Source: Glutamicibacter nicotianae (GTDB lineage Bacteria > Actinomycetota > Actinomycetes > Actinomycetales > Micrococcaceae). From it: a DNA stretch of 64,000 bases. This document shows, piece by piece, positions 8,131-18,283 of the stretch; positions within the stretch are counted from its first letter, which is position 1; each line of letters begins with the position of its first letter. The notes beneath the pieces were generated by a model. The model saw only the letters and a program-made list of their open reading frames with translations. It did not search any database and was not told the DNA's origin. The stretch is taken from NCBI RefSeq assembly GCF_006539525.1, contig NZ_BJNE01000002.1, forward strand, positions 62,001 through 126,000, in the 5' to 3' direction. Made by a program: the position numbers and the translations under genes.

Positions 8131-9999
8131 CTACCTTGCACTGACCTTGCCGAAGAGGCGGGCAATGGAGGCTAGGATCATTGGCCTGCAGGCCAGCCAC
8201 GCACCGGCGATCACGAGCAGCGAGAGCGCGAAGTAGAGCAGCCCGGCCCAGTTATCCGCGTACGCGGCGGGATCGGTGGACCCCTGGGCCGCATACATGT
8301 GGTTCAGGTTGCGCAGCGCCCCGGTGGAGAACACCAGGATCACGTGCACCAGGATGAACAGCACGAAGTACAGCATGGTGGGGAAGTGCAGGGCTCGGGC
8401 CACCTCAATCGGGTACTTCTTGGTCAGTGCTGGCATGTTCTTGGGCCAGAATGCGCTCATCCGGTAACCGGTGATCGCCGCTACCGGAGCGGCAATGAAC
8501 ACGGTGGTGAAGTAGGCCAGCTGCTGCAGCGAGTTGTAGTTCACCCAGCCGTTTTCGGTAGGCCAATCCAGCGTCAGGTATTGCAAGGCCGCCGAGATCG
8601 CATTCGGGAAGACCTCCCACGATGTCGGGACAATGCGCATCCAGTGGCCTGTGGCGAACAGCAGCACGAGGAACACCAAGCCATTGACCAGCCACAGCAG
8701 ATCAAGGCCCTGGTGCAGCCAGAGGTTGATACTCACCTTCGGGCTGCGCTTCGACGACCAATAGGCAGGCGGCTTCTTTTGATGCCTGACCAGCATGCCC
8801 GAGCGGATGATCAGGACCATGAGGAAGAAGTTGAAGAAGTGGTTCCATGCCAGCCAGCCGGGGAAGCCGATGGGTGCTGATTCCGGCAGATGGTATTCGC
8901 CCGGGTAGCGTTCCATGAAGGACTCGACCCCATCGATTCCGGCAATGCCGCGGGCAATGAGCACCGCGGCAGTGGCCAGGCCCAATGCGGCGAACGCGCC
9001 GACGATTCCAGCGAGCACCCACTGCTTGGTGGTCAGCGGACCATGCTTGACCGCTTCCTTCTTGCTCTTTGCCGAGGCCTGGGGCTTCGGGGTGATTGCA
9101 GGTTTTGCGGAAGATGCCTTTTCTGCCGCCACTGCTGGCGCCGCCGGAGCCGCAGACTGCTGCATGCCCATGCGGGTACGCGCAGGGGCTGGTGGCGTTT
9201 CATCTGCCGTGGCCGAGGGATCGGCCTTCGCACTGGATGCCTGGTCAACCGGTTCTGCCGGTGCGGCCTGGGCGTCTTCAGCAACGGGAGCTGGCGCAAC
9301 CGGAGCGGCAACAGCAACGTTTTCTGGGACGCTGGCTGCAGGTTCCGCAGGTTCCGCAGGTTCCGCAGGTTCCGCAGATGCTGCCGGGGCCGCTGCGGCT
9401 ACGGGTGCAGCCACGAATGAACTTGGCGGCCAGGCTTCTGCACCAGCGGTCCGCGGAAGTCCGCGGCGAACTGCCGGTGCATCTGCACTGGAATTCGCCG
9501 CGGCCGGTGCCGCATTCGCCGGGGGAACTGGTTCGCTGGCTGCCGGCGCCGCTTCAACCGGTGATGTCTTCGCCGGTTCAGCGACCGGCGTGGTTGCCGG
9601 CTCGGAAGCCGGCTCAGCCGCCGACTTTGGCTGCGACGCAGATGCAGGAGCGCTCGCTGCAACAGGAATTCCTGCAGGAGGCCATGGCTCGCCGCCTGCA
9701 ACTCGTGGCAGGCCTCGGCGCAACGATCCAGTTACTGGTGCCTGGCCGGCAACAGTCTGCTCGGACGCAGCGCTGGCCGCGGCAACAGCAGGTGTTTCGG
9801 CAGGCGTTGGTTCGGCGGGAGCAGGTGAGCTGACGGGCTGTTCGAGAACGGGCTCGGCAACTGGCTCAGCCTTCGTGGGCTCCGCAACGGTTGCGTCAGC
9901 GATGGCTGCCACGGAAGCGAACAGCTCGGCCGGGGGCCAGGGCTCGCCTCCGGCAACACGGGGCAAGCCCTGCCGGATGGATTGCTCAGGTGCAGTCAT
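8131..9999 (-). CDS. ETF-associated membrane cytochrome b-like protein with repeated N-terminal motifs
   Basis: The 622-residue protein has two halves. Residues 1-320 are Ala/Pro/Glu-rich and low complexity, with three copies of a motif R-x-G-L-P-R-x-A-G-x-E-x-W-P-P near residues 9-23, 94-107 and 178-192. Residues 325-620 form a five- or six-helix membrane domain like cytochrome b561 or formate dehydrogenase gamma subunits. Helix-embedded histidines that could bind haem lie in [29 protein letters not shown] and ILVHVILV. It starts five bases after the etfA stop, so it is the third gene of etfB-etfA-cytochrome. I infer that it passes electrons from the flavoprotein to the membrane quinone pool. 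The motif function is unknown. Confidence 0.75.
   Translation of the reverse strand: MTAPEQSIRQGLPRVAGGEPWPPAELFASVAAIADATVAEPTKAEPVAEPVLEQPVSSPAPAEPTPAETPAVAAASAASEQTVAGQAPVTGSLRRGLPRVAGGEPWPPAGIPVAASAPASASQPKSAAEPASEPATTPVAEPAKTSPVEAAPAASEPVPPANAAPAAANSSADAPAVRRGLPRTAGAEAWPPSSFVAAPVAAAAPAASAEPAEPAEPAEPAASVPENVAVAAPVAPAPVAEDAQAAPAEPVDQASSAKADPSATADETPPAPARTRMGMQQSAAPAAPAVAAEKASSAKPAITPKPQASAKSKKEAVKHGPLTTKQWVLAGIVGAFAALGLATAAVLIARGIAGIDGVESFMERYPGEYHLPESAPIGFPGWLAWNHFFNFFLMVLIIRSGMLVRHQKKPPAYWSSKRSPKVSINLWLHQGLDLLWLVNGLVFLVLLFATGHWMRIVPTSWEVFPNAISAALQYLTLDWPTENGWVNYNSLQQLAYFTTVFIAAPVAAITGYRMSAFWPKNMPALTKKYPIEVARALHFPTMLYFVLFILVHVILVFSTGALRNLNHMYAAQGSTDPAAYADNWAGLLYFALSLLVIAGAWLACRPMILASIARLFGKVSAR
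9341..9376. repeat. Four tandem 9-bp repeats inside the cytochrome gene
   Basis: The unit GGTTCCGCA occurs four times head to tail and encodes the repeated Pro-Ala-Glu of the low-complexity linker. It keeps the reading frame, so copy-number change would alter linker length without killing the gene. Confidence 0.9.
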
Positions 10000-10004
10000 G
10001 GCAA

Positions 10005-10985
10005 TTACGCCTTGCGTGCTTCAAGCGCGGAAATCAACTGCGGAACGACCTTGAAGACATCGCCGACCACACCGAAGTCGGCGATCTCGAAGATCGGCGC
10101 ATCGGCGTCCTTGTTGATGGCAACGATGGTCTTGGCAGTCTGCATGCCTGCCTTATGCTGGATGGCTCCTGAGATGCCCAGCGCGACATACAGCTGGGGC
10201 GAGACCGCAACACCGGTCTGTCCTACCTGCGCGGCATGCTCGACGTAGCCGGCATCCACCGCGGCGCGCGAAGCGCCCACGGCTGCCCCCAGGGCATCGG
10301 CCAGCTGGTGCACCAGATCGAACTGCTCCGCACTGCCCAGGCCGCGACCGCCGGAAACCACGCGAGCCGCGGAACGCAGCTCGGGACGGGTCGATGCCGT
10401 TTCGGCAGTTTCCAGTTCCTTGACCTCGATCTCCGGCTTGCCGCTTGCGGCGACCTCCAGTGCGGTGGCGCTCGCCGGCTGGGCTTGGGCGCGCTCTTCG
10501 ATGCTGCCCACGCGCACGGTAATCACCGGAGCGCCGAAGGTCGGGGCACTGTGGGTCGAGTACGCGCCGCCGTAGATCGAGTGGGCTGCGATGATTCCCT
10601 GGTCATCGCGCGAAACGCCGAGGGCATCCACGCTGAGCGCCAAGCGGTTGCGCACCGCGAAGCGTGCTGCCACTTCGCGCGAGGTCAGGGTATGCCCCAG
10701 GATCACCGCTTGCGGCTGGACTACGGCGAAGGCCTGCTGCAGCGCGTCAGCCATCGGCGCGGTCAGCACCGGCGACTCGACAACTGTGGTGAGCACTTGC
10801 GCGGCACCAGCCTGGCTGGCTTGTTCCGCCAGGGTTTCAACGGATCCTGCCGGGGCGGTCACCAAGGCGACCGGGGTGCCCACGGTGGAGGCTGCACCGA
10901 GCAGCTCCGCGTGGTTCTTGGCCAGCGTTCCGGCAGTGGTGGTCTCGAGGAAAACGAGAATTGAATCAGCAGCAAAATCAGTCAT
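10005..10985 (-). CDS. etfA: Electron transfer flavoprotein subunit alpha
   Basis: The 326-residue protein has the ETF alpha C-terminal FAD-binding region: [40 protein letters not shown] and [14 protein letters not shown] takes electrons from acyl-CoA and other flavin dehydrogenases and hands them to a membrane oxidoreductase. I chose the ATG at 10985 with GGAAAGAG before it; it sits 14 bases after the etfB stop. The cytochrome gene follows within five bases. The operon is convergent with nothing and points away from 12178. Confidence 0.94.
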   Translation of the reverse strand: MTDFAADSILVFLETTTAGTLAKNHAELLGAASTVGTPVALVTAPAGSVETLAEQASQAGAAQVLTTVVESPVLTAPMADALQQAFAVVQPQAVILGHTLTSREVAARFAVRNRLALSVDALGVSRDDQGIIAAHSIYGGAYSTHSAPTFGAPVITVRVGSIEERAQAQPASATALEVAASGKPEIEVKELETAETASTRPELRSAARVVSGGRGLGSAEQFDLVHQLADALGAAVGASRAAVDAGYVEHAAQVGQTGVAVSPQLYVALGISGAIQHKAGMQTAKTIVAINKDADAPIFEIADFGVVGDVFKVVPQLISALEARKA

Positions 10986-10999
10986 GGTTCTCTTTCCGC

Positions 11000-11776
11000 T
11001 CACACCAGGTTGTTCTTGACGAGGAATTCGGCCAAGGCGTTGCCGGCTTCGCCGTCATCGGTCACGATGGTCCCAGCGTTGCGCGGCGGGCGCTGGGCCA
11101 CCGAAACCATGATGGAACGCGCGGTATCGGCCGGCAGCGCCTCGACGCCCAAGTCCGCCAGGGACAAGGATTCGATCGGCTTCTTCTTGGCTGCCATGAT
11201 GCCCTTGAAATTCGGGAAGCGGGCATCGGGCAATGCTTCGGTGATCGAAGCGACCGCCGGCAGCGGAGCGCTGACTTTGGCCGCGGCTCCATCGAGCTCG
11301 CGCAAGCCGCTGATCGCGCCGTCGGCAATGTCCACCGAGGACAGGGACGTCGCCGCTGGAAGATCAAGCAGCTCGGCCAGCATCACCGGGAGCATGCCGG
11401 CCGAACCGTCGGTGGACATGTTGCCGGTGAGGATCAGGTCGTAATTGCCCCGGCGCAAAGCCGCCGCAAGCACCTGCGCGGTGAGCACCAGATCGGCTCC
11501 GAGCAGCTCTTCATCGTTGATGTGCACGGCGTCGGCGGCGCCCATGGCCAAGGCCTTGCGCAAGGTGGCCTGGACCGATTCCGGCCCCATGGTCAGCACG
11601 GTGATATCAGTTCCAGGATTCGCGTCAGCGTGCTTCAACGCGACTTCCAAGGTCCGTTCGCCGATTTCATCGAGCACCACTTCTGAAGCGGCGCGATCAG
11701 CCAGGCCGGTCTCCAGATCCAGCAGGCGGTCTTCTCCGGTATCCGGGACTTCTTTGATCAGAACCGCGATCTTCAT
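11000..11776 (-). CDS. etfB: Electron transfer flavoprotein subunit beta
   Basis: The 258-residue protein begins [20 protein letters not shown] and carries the ETF beta signature region [20 protein letters not shown] followed by [15 protein letters not shown]. It binds AMP and forms the heterodimer with the alpha subunit encoded next. Two adjacent ATG codons are possible. I took the second because the GAGGAG site then lies six bases away instead of three. It is the first gene of the etf-cytochrome operon, so the promoter must lie in 11777-11900. Confidence 0.94.
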   Translation of the reverse strand: MKIAVLIKEVPDTGEDRLLDLETGLADRAASEVVLDEIGERTLEVALKHADANPGTDITVLTMGPESVQATLRKALAMGAADAVHINDEELLGADLVLTAQVLAAALRRGNYDLILTGNMSTDGSAGMLPVMLAELLDLPAATSLSSVDIADGAISGLRELDGAAAKVSAPLPAVASITEALPDARFPNFKGIMAAKKKPIESLSLADLGVEALPADTARSIMVSVAQRPPRNAGTIVTDDGEAGNALAEFLVKNNLV

Positions 11777-12177
11777 CATTTTCTCCTCTTATCGCAGCAG
11801 TTTCCGCCCGAACCTCCGAGTGCCGGAAGCCATCCATGATTCCGAGTTCCACGGACCTAGGCTATGCTCGCCGCCGAAACTACTAGGAAATCCAAGTTCA
11901 TTATTGGACCCCGCCGCAGATATCCTGCAGAACTCGAAGTATTGTGTCGTAGGCTACATTCGTCTCTGCTGTTTATCTTGTCGGATCAAGCGCCAATGGT
12001 CAATGAAAGTGGACAAGAAAACAGCAAGTGAGCACGTTGAAGGACAAATGGTCTACAGATCGGCGGGGTATCCGAACGCGTTTCTGAGCAGGTGAGCCGC
12101 ATCGCGCTTTTCGCCCGGTTCCGGGTGGGCACCGTAGGCTTTAACCAGAGACCAATTTCGGAATTAAGGGACGGCTC
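11777..12177. other. Divergent intergenic region
   Basis: About 400 bases separate the etf operon (leftward) from the hypothetical gene at 12178 (rightward). It should contain both promoters. I recognise no riboswitch, repeat or small gene here. Confidence 0.4.
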
Positions 12178-13287
12178 ATGGCCAGCAAGAAGCGTCAAGG
12201 CAAGAAGAATTCGGGCGCAGGAAATCCTGCCAAGGCGGCAGCTCGCGGCCGCAGCGTGTTCAAGATCCAGGCTGAAGCGCAGGTCGACGCGCTTCGCGGC
12301 GACTACACGGCTTGGGTCGCGGAGCAGGTCCCTGTGTTCACTGCCGAACAGGCGTCACAGGCAGCGGGCATGCAGTCGGACCTCATCGGCCAGATTGCCG
12401 GCGAGTACGCCGACAACGCCCGCAGCTCCAACCTGTTCGACATGGACGTCGATGTCTTCGGCGAGACCCTGGCCATGCACCTTGGCAACCTGCCGGAATC
12501 ATTGGCGCCAGAACCGATCTTCACCACCTGGCTGGAGTACTTCAACTTCGTCGATGACCGCAAGCTCTGGCAGGGTCCAGCGGAAAACCTCGAAGCCCTG
12601 CGCGAGATGCTGGAAGACACCCTCAACGGCTTCGCCGAAGGCGATGCGGAACTGTGCGAATTGCTGCGCGGAACCAAGCTGTTCACCCAGGTCAAGGCCT
12701 ATGCAGAGGCGCTGGCCGAGGGCGTGGACATGGAAGACTTCTCCGCAGAGGCGCAAGCCCCGCGCGCCAAGGTGCTCAACGCCGTTGGCCTGGATGCTGA
12801 AACCTTCGACCCTAGCGGTCCAGCGCCACTGGCTTTCAATTACATCTGGAGTGCCGGGCGCATGTCAGTCGTGGAGTCAGACGGCTCGGTGCTGCGCACC
12901 GACCCGGACGCCTACGACCTGCTGGTGGCCGGCGAGGAAGCGGGCAGCGCGCAGTTGCTCTTCGAGATGGCTGTCGGCTGTGTCCAGGCGCACCTGAACC
13001 CGACCTTCGATGTCACCCTGCGCGATGAAGCCCATTACCTGGTGCTGCGCAACCTGCTGGTCACCGCATCCACCGGACGCGAAGGGGACCTGGAAGGCCT
13101 GCGCCGCAACTGCGGCCCGAAGATTTACGATGAGGTGCTGCCAGAAGCTCGGACGGCCATGGATTCCTTGGCCGACTACGGCCTGATTGCCAAGGATGGC
13201 GAGCACTACAGCATCGACGAGCGCCTGGTTCCGGTCATCTCTGCCGGCATCACCGAGGTTGAGGTCTTCTTCGAAGAAGCCGAATAA
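12178..13287 (+). CDS. Hypothetical protein with basic N-terminal tail
   Basis: The 369-residue protein has a lysine-rich start (MASKKRQGKKNSGAGNP) followed by an acidic helical body. A segment FTTWLEYFNFVDDRKLW near residue 120 resembles in pattern (W-x-x-Y-x-x-F-x-D-x-x-L-W) the WSDYAEFLRDSGLW segment of the protein at 4114-5883. I do not recognise a named family. There is no signal peptide or membrane segment, so it should be cytoplasmic and perhaps nucleic-acid associated through the basic tail. The ATG is preceded by AAGGGAC. A hairpin terminator follows at 13311-13342. Confidence 0.7.
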   Translation: MASKKRQGKKNSGAGNPAKAAARGRSVFKIQAEAQVDALRGDYTAWVAEQVPVFTAEQASQAAGMQSDLIGQIAGEYADNARSSNLFDMDVDVFGETLAMHLGNLPESLAPEPIFTTWLEYFNFVDDRKLWQGPAENLEALREMLEDTLNGFAEGDAELCELLRGTKLFTQVKAYAEALAEGVDMEDFSAEAQAPRAKVLNAVGLDAETFDPSGPAPLAFNYIWSAGRMSVVESDGSVLRTDPDAYDLLVAGEEAGSAQLLFEMAVGCVQAHLNPTFDVTLRDEAHYLVLRNLLVTASTGREGDLEGLRRNCGPKIYDEVLPEARTAMDSLADYGLIAKDGEHYSIDERLVPVISAGITEVEVFFEEAE

Positions 13288-13310
13288 AGCAGTACAGCAA
13301 GGCAGCTCAA

Positions 13311-13342
13311 GGCACCCGCAGCGCTATGGCCCTGCGGGTGCC
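13311..13342 (+). terminator. Terminator hairpin after the 12178 gene
   Basis: Arms GGCACCCGCA and TGCGGGTGCC form a perfect 10-bp stem beginning 23 bases after the stop codon. Confidence 0.7.
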
Positions 13343-13413
13343 GAGCAAGGCAAGAAGAAATGCTCTAGTTGCAGATAGGCGGACCTGCCGTGGCCAGGAC
13401 GAGCGAAAGGCCC

Positions 13414-13818
13414 ATGAGGTGGCTCGCAGCAGTCAGCGGAATCCTCTTCGCGGTGTTGCTGATGATCGTTGATCCCTTGATCGCCGGAGCTGCCTGGTGG
13501 GCTGAGCCCGGCCTCTGGTTCCCCTTGGCCTTCCCGATGCTTCCTTGGCTTGCCATAGCCGCCGTCATGGCATGGCTGGGCAGCGCCAGCGACCGTTGGC
13601 TGCATGCGCTGTTGCTGAGCCTCGTTTCCTTGGCGGCCGGTGTGATTCCGGGCTTTTTCTGGACGCTTCTGCTCTTTGATGCCTTCCCCGAATCCGCCAG
13701 CCCGCAGCTGCCGATGGCCGTCTCGCTCATCGCCGGCGCAGCAGTGATTGTGATGGGGGCAGTCGCAGGTTCCTGCGTCGCCCTCAGGCGCTTGAGCAAA
13801 GCTCGACTGGCCAGATAG
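13414..13818 (+). CDS. Small multi-pass membrane protein, unknown function
   Basis: The 134-residue protein starting MRWLAAVSGILFAVLLMIVD has four hydrophobic segments (roughly residues 3-28, 36-55, 64-88, 101-124) and ends in a basic RRLSKARLAR tail. I recognise no family. I chose the ATG at 13414 with GAAAGG in front, though the spacing is short. A TTG at 13369 in the same frame is an alternative. It converges with the DUF1801 gene on the other strand, 15 bases away. Confidence 0.6.
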   Translation: MRWLAAVSGILFAVLLMIVDPLIAGAAWWAEPGLWFPLAFPMLPWLAIAAVMAWLGSASDRWLHALLLSLVSLAAGVIPGFFWTLLLFDAFPESASPQLPMAVSLIAGAAVIVMGAVAGSCVALRRLSKARLAR

Positions 13819-13833
13819 CGCCACATCTGCGCG

Positions 13834-14259
13834 CTATTGCGCTTGGTCGTCCTGCCGCGAGGCGGCAATGCCGATCAGCTTGCGCAGCACGTCCAGGTTG
13901 ATATCCTCCAGCTTCTTCACGTACACGCAGCCGGCTCCTTCGGTGTACTTGCCCAGCTGCGGCAGCAGCTCGGCCCCTTCGGGCAGATCCTTCAGGCCAT
14001 AGAGCGACAGCTGGGCCTTGCGCGGCGAGAAGCCAGTCTTGGGCCAGATGCCGGTGGTGCGCGCATTGGCAGGGGAGATATAGGTATAGCTTCCGTAGCC
14101 GATCATGCTCGGGCCCCACATCACCGGCTGCTCGCCGGTGGCTTCGCGGAAGATGCGGTCCAGCTCATGGCCGTCAATCCGGCGCTTGTCCGGGGTTGCC
14201 GCCTCGATGAACTCCTCAACGCTGGCGTCAGTTGGAAGGGTCTTCTGACTTGTTGGCAA
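13834..14259 (-). CDS. DUF1801 domain protein
   Basis: The 141-residue product starts (TTG) PTSQKTLPTDASVEEFIEA and contains the DUF1801 pattern MWGPSMIGYGSYTYIS, TGFSPRKAQLSLYG and a C-terminal LEDINLDVLRKLIG. DUF1801 proteins share a fold with YdhG/iron-chaperone-like proteins, but their role is unclear. The TTG start has GGAGG six bases upstream. It lies inside the last codons of the MFS gene, a 32-base overlap, so translation is probably coupled to it. A second, unrelated-looking DUF1801 gene is at 16941. Confidence 0.8.
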   Translation of the reverse strand: MPTSQKTLPTDASVEEFIEAATPDKRRIDGHELDRIFREATGEQPVMWGPSMIGYGSYTYISPANARTTGIWPKTGFSPRKAQLSLYGLKDLPEGAELLPQLGKYTEGAGCVYVKKLEDINLDVLRKLIGIAASRQDDQAQ

Positions 14260-15646
14260 GTGATGCCTCCTCGGGTGCAGCAGGCGATTCTGCCTGGAAA
14301 ATTGCCGACAGCTTGCGATACTGGCCGGTGCCCATGGCCAGCAGCGCCACCACAATCATGATCAGCCCGCCGGCCAGGAAGATCAAGGCGATGCCACGCG
14401 CCTCGCCTTGCCCCACCAGCCAGCCGAACTGGGCATCGCCCTCGGGCGAACGCATGAACGGGATGACCAGGTACTGGGCTATTGGCGCGATCAGGAAGGC
14501 GGTAATCGGGGCCGCCGCAGCTTCGAGCATCTGGGCGAAGCCGAATACCCGGCCCTGGCGGCGGAAGGCGACCACCTTCTGGATCACCGTTTGCTCCGAG
14601 GCTTCCACCGCGGGAATCAGCATCATGTAGAACCAGATGCCCAGCACATACAGCCAGGTCCACTCGCGGATGGTGAAGATCGCGCCGAGGAATCCCATGA
14701 CGGCCACCAGCAGGAGCATGGTGCGGATCGGGTTGGCCCCCAAGCCGAACTTGGCGATGGCCAGGCCTCCGACGATGAAGCCGGTGGACGCCAGCCCGAA
14801 GGCGATGCCCCAGGCCTCGACCGGCATGATGGTCAGCCCGTAGGGGTCCATCAGCGCCATATAGGTGCCGCCGATGAAGTTGTTGAACATCGAGAAGATG
14901 ATCAGGGCGAACAGTCCCGGAATGGCCATTACCGTGGTGAAGCCCAGGCGCAGGTCGCTGGTCTTGGTGCGCCCCTCCTCCTTTTCCGGCTCCTCCTCCG
15001 GGATGGAGATGCCCAGCAGGTGCAGCATCGTGATCACCACCAGCATGATGGCGATGGCCAGCGTCCACCCCATCCCCAGCAGCCCGATGGACAGCCCTGA
15101 GAACACGCTGGTGACGATGAAGGCGATGCCCTGCACCGTGCCCACCAGCCCGTTGGCATTCGCGTGGCGCTCGACCGGGATCAGCAGGGTGACGGTCGTG
15201 GACAGGGCGATGCCGCGCATCTGCTCGACGATTGCGCCGAACAGGATGACCAGGCAGAAGATCCAGAACTGCCACCCGCCGATGTCAAGGATGTCTTCGG
15301 TGGGCAGCACGAGGTAGATCAGTCCGGCCAGGCTGAAGGCCACCGCGGTGATGAGCGCGGAGAAGACGAAGACCGATTTCTTGCGGTGGTTGTCCACGAT
15401 GGTCCCGAAAACCATGGAGAACAGGGAGATTAGCAGCATGAACGCGCCGCCGATGATGCCGGTGGCCATGACGTTCTCGGTTTCCAGGTACACCCAGAAG
15501 GTCAACGCGAACCACAGGTAGCTGGTGGTGAGGTTCGCAACGGCGGTATTCACCAGAATGTGCATGAATGAGCGCTGGCCCTGCGGCGGAACCTCGGGGT
15601 TGCCGCTGCCGGCCAGCGGATGATCCGTGGGTCCTTCATCGCGCAT
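14228..15646 (-). CDS. MFS transporter, drug/export type
   Basis: The 472-residue protein has about twelve hydrophobic segments from residue 30 on, with NTAVANLTTSYLWFALTFWV as helix 1 and a FGTIVDNHRKKSV loop between helices 2 and 3. The latter is the DHA-type motif A of multidrug MFS exporters. The substrate is unknown. I chose the ATG at 15646 because residues before it look non-coding; the site before it is weak. It is followed, with overlap, by the DUF1801 gene. Confidence 0.82.
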   Translation of the reverse strand: MRDEGPTDHPLAGSGNPEVPPQGQRSFMHILVNTAVANLTTSYLWFALTFWVYLETENVMATGIIGGAFMLLISLFSMVFGTIVDNHRKKSVFVFSALITAVAFSLAGLIYLVLPTEDILDIGGWQFWIFCLVILFGAIVEQMRGIALSTTVTLLIPVERHANANGLVGTVQGIAFIVTSVFSGLSIGLLGMGWTLAIAIMLVVITMLHLLGISIPEEEPEKEEGRTKTSDLRLGFTTVMAIPGLFALIIFSMFNNFIGGTYMALMDPYGLTIMPVEAWGIAFGLASTGFIVGGLAIAKFGLGANPIRTMLLLVAVMGFLGAIFTIREWTWLYVLGIWFYMMLIPAVEASEQTVIQKVVAFRRQGRVFGFAQMLEAAAAPITAFLIAPIAQYLVIPFMRSPEGDAQFGWLVGQGEARGIALIFLAGGLIMIVVALLAMGTGQYRKLSAIFQAESPAAPEEASLANKSEDPSN

Positions 15647-15883
15647 GGGGAGCCTGCTTTGCAAAAAGTGGGCTGGTGCTCGTATCAAAGAATACGCCGA
15701 TGCATTGATAGGCAACAGGTGTTGACTCAGACGATCGAAAACATAGTAGTCAGATGCCTAGCCCAAGCTTAGGCATAGCCCGAGTGTGACCGCGGGCACT
15801 TTCTGCCAAGGTTGAATCCATGCAAACCGGCTGCAGCGGTTTTCCCCTTTTGACGAGCATTGAATGGACGGAGACACCACGCC

Positions 15884-16171
15884 ATGACCGAGACCCTGAA
15901 CGAGGTATCCAGCCTGCTGGATAACGCCCTGGTTGACAGCCCGGAAACCGGAGAGCTCCGCGCCAATCGAAATATCTTCACCGACAAAGGGATCTTCGAG
16001 CTGGAAATGAAGCACATCTGGGAAGGCAACTGGGTGTACCTGGCCCACGAACCCCAGATCCCGAACATCGGCGACTACTACACCACCAACATCGGCCGCC
16101 AGCCAATCATCATCTCGCGCAACAAGCAGGGCGAACTCAACGCCCTGATCAACGAAAGTTTATGCGAATAG
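15884..16171 (+). pseudogene. benA: 5' fragment of benA (benzoate 1,2-dioxygenase alpha subunit)
   Basis: Residues 1-89 match the N-terminus of Ben[53 protein letters not shown] and [20 protein letters not shown]. The homology ends abruptly near 16157, just before the Rieske iron-sulfur motif should appear, and an unrelated stop follows. The complete enzyme has about 450 residues. The original ribosome binding site and ATG are intact, so a 95-residue dead peptide could still be made. Confidence 0.85.
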
Positions 16172-16231
16172 ATATCCGCGTGAATACCGGTGAAAATCCC
16201 CAGTACCGGGAATGGGGCAGTGGCTGTGGTT

Positions 16232-16732
16232 TTATCTGCTTGCTTGAGCCAGAGGGCGTGGCGGGCGAGTCAAAGCCGCGCGGAGGCCAAGGACTCCCAT
16301 GGCAGCCAGCAAGGCCAGGGCGAGGATGCTGGCGATGTATAGGGGCTCTTCCAGATCAGCAGCGGCGCCGGCGTTCCAATCGGCAAAGGTATCGCCCACG
16401 GAGTTCATGTTGGCGAAGGAGGCGAAGAAATAGGCCGGTGCGCCGAGAGCAACGATCAGGCTCCATGTCCCAATAGCGGCCCAAGCGGGCAACTTGCGAC
16501 CGGACGCGATGACGGAAACGAGCCAGGAGATGGCGAGGGCAATTCCGATTGCTGCGAAGACCCAACCTCCGAGCGAATCGTAATCCTGGTCCATGGCGGC
16601 CATCTGCACGATGGTCTCATCCAGGGGGATTCCACTGGCTGCGACCACTGCCCAATTGTTCATGAGCAGTGCGCCGTAAACCGCGTAGGCCGCGATGACG
16701 GCGGCACCGGAGGTGGCTAGAAGCTTGCGCAT
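16232..16732 (-). CDS. Four-helix membrane protein, unknown function
   Basis: The 166-residue protein starts MRKLLATSGAAVIAAYAVYG. It has hydrophobic segments near residues 8-30, 55-78, 84-106 and 133-152, and a proline- and arginine-rich tail. I recognise no named family. It lies between the benA fragment and a DUF1801 gene and has no operon partner. Confidence 0.6.
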   Translation of the reverse strand: MRKLLATSGAAVIAAYAVYGALLMNNWAVVAASGIPLDETIVQMAAMDQDYDSLGGWVFAAIGIALAISWLVSVIASGRKLPAWAAIGTWSLIVALGAPAYFFASFANMNSVGDTFADWNAGAAADLEEPLYIASILALALLAAMGVLGLRAALTRPPRPLAQASR

Positions 16733-16940
16733 GCCGGTAGCCTAACAGCGTGCAAGCGAAATACTTGGCATCACTAGCAGCTCGTGCGTCGGGTGCCGGT
16801 ATTGCATTGCAGAAGACCGTGAAGCAGAGGCCCCGAATCGGTAAAGTGCATTATGTGCCGATCGGGAAAGCGCAGCGATCGCGCGAGCGACATCACCAAA
16901 CGCTGCCATGCAGCGCCAATTGTCTATAAGGGGACTAGAA

Positions 16941-17282
16941 ATGATCTTCACCAAGAAGGGCGACGCCGCTGTCCTGGCCAAGCTCAGTGCGGCTCCAGCA
17001 CCTTATCGCGAGATTGCCGAGCGGCTGCATGCCATCATCCTGGAAAGCGCGCCGTCGCTGGAGCCGATCGTCCGCTGGGGACTTCCCTTTTATGTCCGGG
17101 ACGGCAAGGATGTCTGCTACATCAAGCCTGACAAGGACTTCGTTGCCTTCGGTTTTGGCGAGGTGGTGAATCCCGCCTACGAGGACGGCGCGCACATGCA
17201 TCCAGTCGCGTGGACCATCACCTCGCTGGATGCTGCAACGGAAGACAGGATCCGCGAGCTGGTGAAAAAGGCGGCTGGCTGA
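16941..17282 (+). CDS. DUF1801 domain protein
   Basis: The 113-residue protein starting MIFTKKGDAAVLAKLSAAP has the DUF1801 core APSLEPIVRWGLPFYVRDGK and CYIKPDKDFVAFGFGE. This is the YdhG-like fold with the typical G-x-P-x-Y motif. Function is unknown. The ATG is preceded by AAGGGG. The gene ends 38 bases before a strong hairpin that also serves the catA fragment. Confidence 0.8.
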   Translation: MIFTKKGDAAVLAKLSAAPAPYREIAERLHAIILESAPSLEPIVRWGLPFYVRDGKDVCYIKPDKDFVAFGFGEVVNPAYEDGAHMHPVAWTITSLDAATEDRIRELVKKAAG

Positions 17283-17320
17283 TCCAGGGCAGCGGCAACG
17301 CCCGGAGCCGTTCGAATGCA

Positions 17321-17360
17321 CGGAAGGCCTCGGCAGGAACATTCCTGCCGAGGCCTTCCG
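17321..17360. terminator. Bidirectional terminator hairpin
   Basis: A perfect 19-bp inverted repeat with a two-base nominal centre lies between the converging DUF1801 gene and the catA fragment. Confidence 0.8.
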
Positions 17361-17381
17361 CTTGCCTGGCCGCGCTGGGGC

Positions 17382-18283
<902 letters not shown>

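Noticed and set aside
16180-16230. Cobalamin-riboswitch-like stretch (ACCGGTGAAAATCC)
   Set aside because: The full B12 box and surrounding stems are missing, and no B12-related gene follows. It lies at the benA break point and is most likely chance.
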